Assembly (NCBI RefSeq): GCF_003340555.1 | Contig: NZ_QPLJ01000029.1 | Coordinates: forward strand, 1-43,426 | Reading direction: 5' to 3' | Length of the DNA: 43,426 nt | Source of the DNA: Jannaschia formosa | GTDB taxonomy: Bacteria > Pseudomonadota > Alphaproteobacteria > Rhodobacterales > Rhodobacteraceae | Part shown: in pieces, positions 8,351-16,175 of the stretch | How positions within the stretch are numbered: the stretch's first letter is position 1 | How the letters are laid out: the number at the start of each line of letters is the position of its first letter | Translations under genes and position numbers: made by a program | Notes under the pieces: generated by a model | The model's database searches: none | The model's input: only the letters and a program-made list of their open reading frames with translations | Told to the model about the DNA's origin: nothing

Positions 8351-8860
8351 GCGCGTCGTTGGGAAGTGGGTTCGGCGGGCCCGCGGGCCGGAATCGGAGG
8401 TATGATCCACGGGTGACGGACGGGTGATCCGCGTCGGACGTTGGGAGGACCCCGCAAGCCGTTCCGCGCTGCTTCGGTGAGGAAGGTCGAGCGGGTGGGC
8501 CGAAGAGGCGCAGCGTCGAAATTCCGTCCCCGGTCGGTCTGCTGGCCGGGTGCGCCTTACGTCCAGCCCGAGGCGTCGCTTGCCCACCTATGGCAGCCAT
8601 GTCGGGCGACTTTCGAGCTAGCCGCCAAGCTTCGCCAGATCGCCCTGCCGAGGGCGCAGCCCGCCGATGCGCGGCATCCACAAGGTTCGGATGCTTTCTC
8701 GCGCGAGACGTTGCTCGATGGCATTTCCACGCAGGCATGACGAGCGGACCGTATGCGTCGTGCTCGCAGCCGTAACGCCCGTCCACGCGCTGGTCGAGCA
8801 GGATGCTACGACGCGCATCGCAGACGAAGCAGGCGCAGGGCGGGTGGAAGACCTACGACC
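8351..8860. other. 510-base stretch with no recognisable gene
   Basis: Upstream of the permease operon, open frames exist on both strands only because of high GC. Their translations are rich in Arg, Ala and Pro and match nothing I recognise. No repeat, tRNA or clear terminator was seen. The permease promoter must lie near its left end. The rest could be the remains of decayed DNA next to the Uma2 gene. Confidence 0.4.
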
Positions 8861-9442
8861 TCAGCCCGTCTTGGGCGCGGGGGGCCAAAGCGCGGCGAGC
8901 GGGAAGGGGGCGGCGGCGAAGGGTTCCAGCGCGACCTCGTCGTCGTTCTCGACCGCGCCGACAAGGGTCCAGCCCGCTTCGGTGTGGCGGAAAGCCTCCA
9001 GGATCAGCGAGTCGGGATCGACGAGCCAGAGGAAGGCGACGCCCGCGTCGAAATAGAGCGCGCGCTTGTCGATCAGGTCGTGGTTCCGCGTCGACGGGGA
9101 AAGGATCTCGCAGACCCAGTCGGGCGGGGTCTCGAAGAAGGGGGCTTCCGGGTATTCCGGCATCCGGTCCCGCCGCCAGCCGGCGAGATCGGGGACGAGG
9201 ATGTCGGCGTCGAGATGAAGCTCCGGCTCGGGCAGGATCCACCAGCCGCCGGGCTCTGCGTCGTAGTGGAACTTGCCGCCAACCTTCGAAGCGAGGGACG
9301 CGGCCGCCAGCGCATGACGGGATGCCGGGCGCGGATGCAGGATCAGCGCGCCGTGGATCAGCTCCGCGACCTTGTTGTGCGGCGCGGCGAGCACGTCGTC
9401 ATAGGTCGCGGGTGACTTGGCGATCTGGTCGAGGCGAGTCAT
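8861..9442 (-). CDS. Uma2-family (DUF820) putative restriction-endonuclease-fold protein
   Basis: This 193-residue protein has the PD-(D/E)XK-like order of the Uma2 family. It reads ATYDDVLAAP at the start, a central strand pair with ELHLDADILVPDLAGW (Asp), and then CEILSPSTRNHDLIDKRALY with Glu and Lys, followed by the typical YFDAGVAFLWLVDPD. Uma2 proteins are common in cyanobacteria and also found in proteobacteria; their biological role is mostly unknown and a link to mobile DNA is suspected. It lies between the permease operon and the binding-protein gene and has no evident link to sugar uptake. A strong terminator separates it from the upstream gene, so it probably has its own promoter. 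Confidence 0.85.
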   Translation of the reverse strand: MTRLDQIAKSPATYDDVLAAPHNKVAELIHGALILHPRPASRHALAAASLASKVGGKFHYDAEPGGWWILPEPELHLDADILVPDLAGWRRDRMPEYPEAPFFETPPDWVCEILSPSTRNHDLIDKRALYFDAGVAFLWLVDPDSLILEAFRHTEAGWTLVGAVENDDEVALEPFAAAPFPLAALWPPAPKTG

Positions 9443-9477
9443 GGGCCGAAGATAGCCGCAACGGCGCAGAACGCAAA

Positions 9478-9505
9478 GGCCCCGGCGGATCGCTCCGCCG
9501 GGGCC
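9478..9505 (-). terminator. Rho-independent-type terminator after the sugar-binding protein gene
   Basis: A perfect 12-base-pair stem (GGCCCCGGCGGA with its complement) closes a four-base loop 19 bases after the stop of the binding-protein gene. On that strand it is followed by CCTTTGCGTT, a short and imperfect T-rich tail. It should end transcription before the Uma2 gene. Confidence 0.72.
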
Positions 9506-9524
9506 GTCGCGTGGTGCCAGCGGA

Positions 9525-11198
9525 TCACATCATGCCGAGCGACGCCTTGTAGAGCGCGATCTGGCTGTCGCGGCCGATCTGGTCGGTGATCCCCTCCCAG
9601 GCGGCGGCGATGGCATCGGCCGTCTCCTGCGCCGAGGCGTACTGGCCGGCATAGCCCTTCGCGAGCTCGTCCTCGGCGACGGAGTAGTACTGGAAGATGC
9701 CCGGAATGCGCGGCTCGATGGCGCCGTTGGGGTGGTTGTAGCTGTCGAGGTTGGCGCCGAGGAAATCCTCGATGTAGTCGCGGTCGTAGCCCGCCGCTTC
9801 CCATTCCTCGTACTGGAAATGCGAGTTGCGGTAGGGCTGGAAGCCCGACGGGTAGGCCGAGGCCCAGAGCGACAGGTCCTTGCCGCCCAGATGCGCCGCC
9901 GCCGACCAGGCGGCCTTGTTCTTGACCGGGTCCTCTTCGGTCTTGGCCATGACGTAGACGCCCCAGCCGATATAGGCGAGGTTCGGGCTTTCGTTGCGGG
10001 TGTCCTCCCACGCGCCGGTCTGCGAGTTGTAGACCCGCTGCGCCGCCGGGTTGGTCGAGAAGGCCGCGACGTCGCCCACGACCGAGGTGTCGGAGGTGCG
10101 GGCCGCGGCGCCCACGTCGCCCCACCAGGTCAGGCCCATTCCGGTGCCCGCCAGATACTGCTGAAACGCGGTCGTGCCGGGGTCGGCGTTGATCTGGTCG
10201 ACGGGATAGGCGCCCTCGACCGCGATCAGGTCCATCACGTCCTGGATCGCCTGCACGAAGGCGGGGTTGTTGACGCGGGGCTTCATCGTCTCGGGGTCGA
10301 ACAGCCAGGCCGGGTCGTCCGGGTGCTTGGCGTAGGGGGTCGCGCGGTCCTCGAGGAAGTAGAAGCCGAAGCCGCCCCAGCCCTTGAGCGGGTCGAGGAA
10401 GCCATGCGCGGGCAGGCCCGTCAGCGGGTCGGTCTTGCCGGCGAGGAACTTCGAATGGGCGTTGACCTGCTCCCAGGTGGTCGGCGGCTCCCACGGGCCT
10501 TCGCCGCCGGAGGCGGCCCAGGCCTCGGCGAATTCGGGGTTGTCGTAGTAGTCCTTGCGATAGGCGAAGGTGTGGCAGTCGCCGTCGATGGAGACGCGGT
10601 AGGTCTTGCCGTCCCAGGTGCCGACGGGGGCCTTCAGGTAGTCGACGTAATCGTCCATGTCGATGATGTCGGCGACCCACTGGGGCATCTCGGAGGCCAT
10701 GCCGCGGCCGAGCACGTCGCCCTCGAACGGGGCGCCCATCTCGATGATGTCGAAATCGACGGTGCCGGTGGCGATGCTCTGCTGGAGGCGGGCGTTGTAG
10801 TCGGCCTGCGCGAGGTCAATCCAGTTGATCCGGGCGCCGGTATAGTCCTCCCAAGACTTGAGGAAGCCGCGGAACAGGAAGTTGTGGGTGTTCTGGTTGT
10901 TGAGGCCCATGAAGGTGAGCTCGACCCCCTCGAACTCGCCCTCCTCGACGGTCTCGCGGGTGGAGCCGAGGCACATCTCGCCGACGCGCTGCCAGTCGGC
11001 ATCCGTGGGCGAGCCCGAGCCCACGCCGGGGATCTGCAGGATTTCGGCGCGCAGGTTGGAATGGGCGTCGGCGCGTGCGCCCCGGGGCAGCAGCGCGCCG
11101 CCCGCGGCGAGGCCGGCCGTCGCGGCGGCGCCCTTCAGCATGGCGCGGCGGTTGATCTTACCCGTGCGCAGGAAATGCTCGTAGATGCGGTGCTTCAT
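9525..11198 (-). CDS. periplasmic sugar-binding protein of the ABC importer (Tat signal)
   Basis: This 557-residue extracellular solute-binding protein (family 1) is long for the family. Its N-terminus carries a twin-arginine signal (INRRAMLKG near residue 17, then an Ala/Gly-rich hydrophobic stretch ending ARADAHS), so it is probably exported folded. The mature part has the usual lobes, with NQNTHNFLFRGFLKSWE and TAFQQYLAGTGMGLTWWGD among recognisable parts. The ATG at 11198 is preceded by GGGAGGA. It is divergent from the ATPase gene across a 151-base spacer with operator copy 4, and is followed by a strong terminator. It would deliver sugar to the permeases encoded at 6314-8337. Confidence 0.9.
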   Translation of the reverse strand: MKHRIYEHFLRTGKINRRAMLKGAAATAGLAAGGALLPRGARADAHSNLRAEILQIPGVGSGSPTDADWQRVGEMCLGSTRETVEEGEFEGVELTFMGLNNQNTHNFLFRGFLKSWEDYTGARINWIDLAQADYNARLQQSIATGTVDFDIIEMGAPFEGDVLGRGMASEMPQWVADIIDMDDYVDYLKAPVGTWDGKTYRVSIDGDCHTFAYRKDYYDNPEFAEAWAASGGEGPWEPPTTWEQVNAHSKFLAGKTDPLTGLPAHGFLDPLKGWGGFGFYFLEDRATPYAKHPDDPAWLFDPETMKPRVNNPAFVQAIQDVMDLIAVEGAYPVDQINADPGTTAFQQYLAGTGMGLTWWGDVGAAARTSDTSVVGDVAAFSTNPAAQRVYNSQTGAWEDTRNESPNLAYIGWGVYVMAKTEEDPVKNKAAWSAAAHLGGKDLSLWASAYPSGFQPYRNSHFQYEEWEAAGYDRDYIEDFLGANLDSYNHPNGAIEPRIPGIFQYYSVAEDELAKGYAGQYASAQETADAIAAAWEGITDQIGRDSQIALYKASLGMM

Positions 11199-11277
11199 GT
11201 GATCCTCCCAGATCGGGCGCGGGTAGGCGCCCCCGATGTTCACCGTCACCGCCGCCGGGCTGCACTGTCAAGCACTG

Positions 11278-11291
11278 GCATGTTAGCATGT
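11278..11291. promoter_or_regulatory. operator copy 4, between binding-protein and ATPase genes
   Basis: GCATGTTAGCATGT matches 12 of 14 bases of the palindrome at 176-189. It lies between two divergent transporter genes. On the minus strand a consensus TTGACA (11271-11266) sits beside it, so binding could interfere with the -35 region of the binding-protein promoter. Confidence 0.6.
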
Positions 11292-11349
11292 CGGGCGTGA
11301 CAGCGGCGCCGGGCCCCGCTAGCGTCGCGCCGAGGGAGAAGGGGAGCCA

Positions 11350-12396
<1,047 letters not shown>

Positions 12397-12409
12397 AGGA
12401 GACCCGACC

Positions 12410-12856
12410 ATGCTGAAGGGCATAGACCCGATCCTCAACGCCGACGTGCTCTATGCGCTGCGGTCCATGGGCCATGGCGACATGCTGATCCTGGCCGACA
12501 CCAACTTCCCCTCGGACGCCATCGCGCAGGAGAGCGTGCATGGCGAGCTTCTGCGCATCGACCGCCCGATGGGCGAGGTGGCGCGGGCGGTGCTGTCGGT
12601 CATGCCGCTCGACACCTTCGTGGAGGATTTCGCGGGCCGGATGGAGATCGTGGGCGACCCGGACACCGTCCCGGAGGTCCAGCAGGAGGTGCAGGAGGCC
12701 ATCGCCGCGACCGGCGAGACGCGGCCGATGGTCGGGATCGAGCGCTTCGCCTTCTACGACATCGCCCGCGAGGCCTATGCGGTCATCCAGACCGGCGAGC
12801 GGCGCTTCTACGGTTGCATCATGCTGCGCAAGGGGGTGATCGGGCCTGATGAGTGA
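12410..12856 (+). CDS. fucU: RbsD/FucU-family sugar mutarotase
   Basis: This 148-residue protein is the usual length for FucU. It begins MLKGIDPILNADVLYALRSM and contains GHGDMLILADTNFPSD (the active-site His and Asp region), ending YGCIMLRKGVI. FucU converts alpha and beta anomers of L-fucose; RbsD acts on ribose. The sequence resembles FucU more than RbsD. A good Shine-Dalgarno (AAGGAG) precedes the ATG and the stop overlaps the following PfkB gene. With the fucose-dehydrogenase-like and fuconolactonase-like genes it points to a 6-deoxyhexose or a pentose of the same stereochemistry, such as D-arabinose. Confidence 0.88.
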   Translation: MLKGIDPILNADVLYALRSMGHGDMLILADTNFPSDAIAQESVHGELLRIDRPMGEVARAVLSVMPLDTFVEDFAGRMEIVGDPDTVPEVQQEVQEAIAATGETRPMVGIERFAFYDIAREAYAVIQTGERRFYGCIMLRKGVIGPDE

Positions 12857-13772
12857 GATCGTCATCCTCGGCGTCTTCGTCGCCGATACCGCCTATCGCG
12901 CCGAGCGTCAGCCCCGGATGGGCGAGACCATCCTCGGCAAGTCCTTTGCGCTGGGGCCGGGGGGGAAGGGGTCCAACCAGGCGGTGGCCTGCGCCAGGGC
13001 CGGGGGCGATATCGCCTTCGTCAGCCGCATCGGGCGCGACCCGTTCGGCGACATGGCGACGGCAACCTGGGACGGGGCGGGGGTGAACTCCGCCGCCGTG
13101 GAGCGGTCGGGGGAAGCGACCGGCGCGGCCTATATCTTCATCGACGACGCCACGGGCGACAACGCCATCATCATCGCGCCGGGCGCCGCTTCGGGGATCG
13201 ACGCGGGCTTCGTCGAGGCGCGCGCCGGGCTGATCGCGGGGGCGAAGGTCTTCGTGACGCAGCTGGAGCAGCCGATGGAGGCGGCCATGCGCGCGCTGGA
13301 GATCGCGCGCGAGGGCGGGACCGCGACGGTGCTGAACCCCGCCCCGGCGGCGACGCTGCCCGAGGGGATGCTTGGCTTGTGCGACTGGGTCACGCCGAAC
13401 GAGACCGAGGCCGAGGCGCTGACCGGCATCGCCGTCGCCGACCTGGACGGCGCACGGAGGGCAGGTGCGGCGCTGCTGGAGGCCGGCGTGGCGAAGGGCG
13501 CGGTGCTGACGCTGGGCGCGCAGGGGGCGCTGCTGCACATGGCTGACCGGTCGGTGCATGTCCCGGCCTTCCGGGCGGGGCCGGTGGTCGAGACGACGGG
13601 CGCGGGCGACGCCTTCAACGGCGGCTTCGCCACCGCGCTGGCCGAGGGGAAGGACCCGGAGGAGGCGGTCCGCTTCGGCTGCGCGACGGCCTCGATCAGC
13701 GTGACGCGGCCCGGGACGGCGCCGTCGATGCCGTCGCGGGACGAGATCGAGGCGCTGCTGGCGAAGGGGTAG
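12849..13772 (+). CDS. rbsK: ribokinase (PfkB family)
   Basis: This 307-residue protein has normal PfkB length. Recognisable parts are GPGGKGSNQAVACARAGGDIAF, split as GPGGKGSNQAV and ACARAGGDIAF (about 38-58), the middle motif LNPAPAATLP, and the C-terminal VVETTGAGDAFNGGFATAL with the catalytic Asp (about 250). It is much closer to classic ribokinase than the short PfkB protein at 1879. The gene overlaps the fucU stop (ATG at 12849, stop at 12854-12856) and is last in the ATPase operon. It should phosphorylate ribose or a related pentose or ketose with ATP. The symbol is by resemblance; the in vivo sugar may differ. Confidence 0.82.
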   Translation: MSEIVILGVFVADTAYRAERQPRMGETILGKSFALGPGGKGSNQAVACARAGGDIAFVSRIGRDPFGDMATATWDGAGVNSAAVERSGEATGAAYIFIDDATGDNAIIIAPGAASGIDAGFVEARAGLIAGAKVFVTQLEQPMEAAMRALEIAREGGTATVLNPAPAATLPEGMLGLCDWVTPNETEAEALTGIAVADLDGARRAGAALLEAGVAKGAVLTLGAQGALLHMADRSVHVPAFRAGPVVETTGAGDAFNGGFATALAEGKDPEEAVRFGCATASISVTRPGTAPSMPSRDEIEALLAKG

Positions 13773-13826
13773 GGCGGGGACCCATCGGTTCCGACGCCGG
13801 TGTTGGCCGTCTCCGGGCCCGGGTCA

Positions 13827-14212
13827 GGTCTGCGGGTTCGTCATCGCCGGGCTTGGCCCGACGATCCACCCTTCGGCCGCCGGGTCGGTCTTCGTCGGTG
13901 GATGGCCGGGTCGAGCCCGGCCATGACGGCGGGACGGGGTCGCGCGGTTCCGTGGGGGCGTGGGCGCCCTTCGGGCGGGCCTTGTGCTTCGGACGCCAGA
14001 ACGAGTCTCGGTATCGGCAGCCGTCACGTCGGGGGCTCGGTCTGCGGGTTCGTCATCGTCGTGCCTTACCCGGCGATCCACCCTTCGGCCGCCAGTCCGG
14101 TCTGCGTCGGTGGATGGCCGGGTCGAGCCCGGCCATGACGGCGGGACGGGGTCGCGCGGTTTCGTGGGGGCGCGGGCGCCCTCCGCGCCAGCCACTCGCT
14201 TCGGACGCCGAC
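13827..14212. repeat. tandem direct repeat carrying a long imperfect palindrome
   Basis: A block of about 170 bases starting GGTCTGCGGGTTCGTCATCG at 13827 recurs at 14039, a period of 212 bases, up to TGCTTCGGACGCC or its equivalent near 13997 and 14209. About 41 bases between the copies are not duplicated. In each copy a 31-base arm (13840-13870 in copy 1) pairs with 13897-13927 at about 26 of 31 positions, so each could form a large hairpin. The element has the look of the dispersed GTCATGGCCGGGC-type intergenic palindromes of alphaproteobacteria. It fills the gap between the ribokinase and racemase-like genes and shows no coding sense. Confidence 0.75.
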
Positions 14213-14215
14213 CCC

Positions 14216-14968
14216 TCAGTGCCGCTCCAGGATCAGGCCGCGCCCTTCCACCTTGTCGTCGATCCCGCTGCGGCGCAGGGCGGCCCAGGCGCTGACGGTG
14301 TTGATCTGGATGACCGGCTTGGCGATCTCGCGCTCCAGCTCGGCCGCCACGGCCGCGCCGGCGAGGTTGGTGCCGACCTGCACCAGCGCATCGACATCCT
14401 CGCCGTCGAGCGCGCGGAGCTCGGCGCGGATCGTGTCCTGCGGGACCTCGGCGATGGCGCGGGGGCTGGAGCATTCGAGGCCCTTCAGACGGGCGACGGC
14501 GAAGCCGGATTCCTCCAGCCAGCCGCGCACCTCGACGTCGCCCTTGGGCATGTGCGGGGTCAGCACGGCGATGGTCCTGGCGCCGACCGCCGTCAGCGCG
14601 TCGGCCACCGCTTCGGAGCCGAGGATCACGGGCACGCCGGCATGCGCCTCCAGCCCCTCGCGCAGCTTGCGGGACTGCGCGACGCCGCCCCAGAACGCCT
14701 CCAGCGCGACGGCCATGATCAGGCAGTCGATCCCGGCGGTCTTGACCTGGTCGGTCGCGGTCTCGATCCCGGCGCGCATGGCGGCGACGTGGTCGAGGAA
14801 GTTGTCGCTGCTGATCTTGCGGTTGGTGATCGGGATGCGGCCCGTGTGCCAGGTTACGCCCGGCACCCGCACGGCGTCGGTCTCGGGCTGCACGATGGTG
14901 TTGGTCGAGGGCATCACCACCCCGACCTTGAGGCGCCATCCCAGCGCATCCTTCGGAGCATCGGTCAT
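14216..14968 (-). CDS. Asp/Glu-racemase-superfamily protein (maleate isomerase/arylmalonate decarboxylase-like)
   Basis: This 250-residue protein begins with VGVVMPSTNTIVQPE, the family's N-terminal strand and loop, and has GVPVILGSEAVADAL and VLTPHMPKGD in the second domain. In active maleate isomerases and racemases two cysteines flank the active site. Here the equivalent places read LIMAVALEAFWGG and LVQVGTNLAG, with no Cys in either. A subgroup with FWGG or FWDG at the first position exists, so it need not be dead, but a different chemistry is likely. It is the last gene of the leftward TRAP/Mo-hydroxylase operon, four bases after the monooxygenase stop. Confidence 0.8.
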   Translation of the reverse strand: MTDAPKDALGWRLKVGVVMPSTNTIVQPETDAVRVPGVTWHTGRIPITNRKISSDNFLDHVAAMRAGIETATDQVKTAGIDCLIMAVALEAFWGGVAQSRKLREGLEAHAGVPVILGSEAVADALTAVGARTIAVLTPHMPKGDVEVRGWLEESGFAVARLKGLECSSPRAIAEVPQDTIRAELRALDGEDVDALVQVGTNLAGAAVAAELEREIAKPVIQINTVSAWAALRRSGIDDKVEGRGLILERH

Positions 14969-14972
14969 CGGG

Positions 14973-16175
14973 TCATCCTTTCGTCGCGGAGTCGAGTTCG
15001 CGCAGCCCCTTGATGAGCGACGCGTTCATCACCCAGGCGCGGTGGCGCGCCGGGTCCTCGGCGGTGGCACGCAGCTCGTCCATCGCGGCGGCGCGGGCCT
15101 CGGGCGTGCGGGCTTCGAGCCGCTTCTTGTTCTGGATCGTCTGGGCCTGCACGTAGTTGCGGGCGATGCCGCGCCGCTCGGTAGTGTAGGCGGCGAAGAG
15201 CGTCTCGGCCTCGCCGGGTCGGTCGCGGGCGGCGGCCAGCTTGCCCGCGAGGTTGATCGCGTCGTGAATGCCGGAATTCATGCCGAGGCCGCCCAGCGGG
15301 TTGTTCACATGCGCCGAGTCGCCGGCAAGGAACACCCGGCCCGCGTGGAAGGACGCGGCGACGCGCTGGTTCACGGCGTAGAGGTTGCGGTGCTGGATGT
15401 CATAGAGGGTCAGATCTGGCTCCAGCCCCTGGATCTGCGTGCGGATATAGTCGTCGGACAGGGTGTCCGCCCCTTCGGCGGCGGGGAAGACCGTGCGCCA
15501 GAGGCCCGGCGGGCCGTCATGCGGGACCTTGAAGAGGGCGCACCACTGCTTCGGGTCGAGCACATAGTTGCGGATGCGGAAGCCGCGCCCGAGGAAATCG
15601 TGGGGCGTGGTCAGGACGAGGAAGCGCTCCTCGTAGGTGAAGCCCTCGAAGGCGATGCCGAGCGCCTTGCGCGTCGGGCTGCGGCCGCCGTCGCAGCCCA
15701 CGAGGTAGGCGACGCGGTGAGTCTCGACGCCGTCGGGTCCGATGGTCTTCAGCGTCACGCCGTCGGCGTCCTGGGTGAAGCCGGTGACCTCGGTGCCCAG
15801 CCGGACGGTGCCGGGGGCGGTCTCCTCGATGGTCTCGACATTGCTGAGCGCGACCTTGAACTGCTCGCATTGCAGCGCGAAGGGGTAGGGGGTCTCGCCC
15901 TCCAGCAGGCCGTAATCGTATTCGGCGATGATCTCGTCGCTGCCCCGGTCGCGGAACTGGAAGACCGGCGCCTTCAGCCCGCGCGCGAGGATGCGTGCGC
16001 CGGAGCCCAGCTCCGCCAGCATGGCAAGGGTCGGCGGCTGGATCGTGGCGGCGCGGGGGTCGGCGGGGAGCGCGGGCTCACGCTCGAACAGGGTCACGTC
16101 GAAGCCCGCGCGCAGCAGGGCCAGCGCCTGGCTGGTGCCGACGGGTCCGGCGCCGATCACGGCGACCTTGGTCAT
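14973..16175 (-). CDS. FAD-dependent monooxygenase (UbiH/PHBH-like)
   Basis: This 400-residue flavoprotein has all three group A hydroxylase motifs. The dinucleotide fold is VAVIGAGPVGTSQALALL followed by acidic FERE (about 4-35). The DG motif is LVGCDGGRSPTRKALG (about 155). The GD motif is VFLAGDSAHVNNPLGGLGMN (about 275). It should hydroxylate an aromatic or heteroaromatic acid with NAD(P)H and O2. The ATG overlaps the stop of the molybdenum-hydroxylase gene, so both are made together, suggesting consecutive oxidations of one ring. The substrate is not determinable. The 3-hydroxyphenylpropionate-, salicylate- and 6-hydroxynicotinate-type families all share these motifs. Confidence 0.88.
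   Translation of the reverse strand: MTKVAVIGAGPVGTSQALALLRAGFDVTLFEREPALPADPRAATIQPPTLAMLAELGSGARILARGLKAPVFQFRDRGSDEIIAEYDYGLLEGETPYPFALQCEQFKVALSNVETIEETAPGTVRLGTEVTGFTQDADGVTLKTIGPDGVETHRVAYLVGCDGGRSPTRKALGIAFEGFTYEERFLVLTTPHDFLGRGFRIRNYVLDPKQWCALFKVPHDGPPGLWRTVFPAAEGADTLSDDYIRTQIQGLEPDLTLYDIQHRNLYAVNQRVAASFHAGRVFLAGDSAHVNNPLGGLGMNSGIHDAINLAGKLAAARDRPGEAETLFAAYTTERRGIARNYVQAQTIQNKKRLEARTPEARAAAMDELRATAEDPARHRAWVMNASLIKGLRELDSATKG

Noticed and set aside
13827-14212. CRISPR array
   Set aside because: Only two copies of a long block with no short repeat-spacer pattern and no cas genes.
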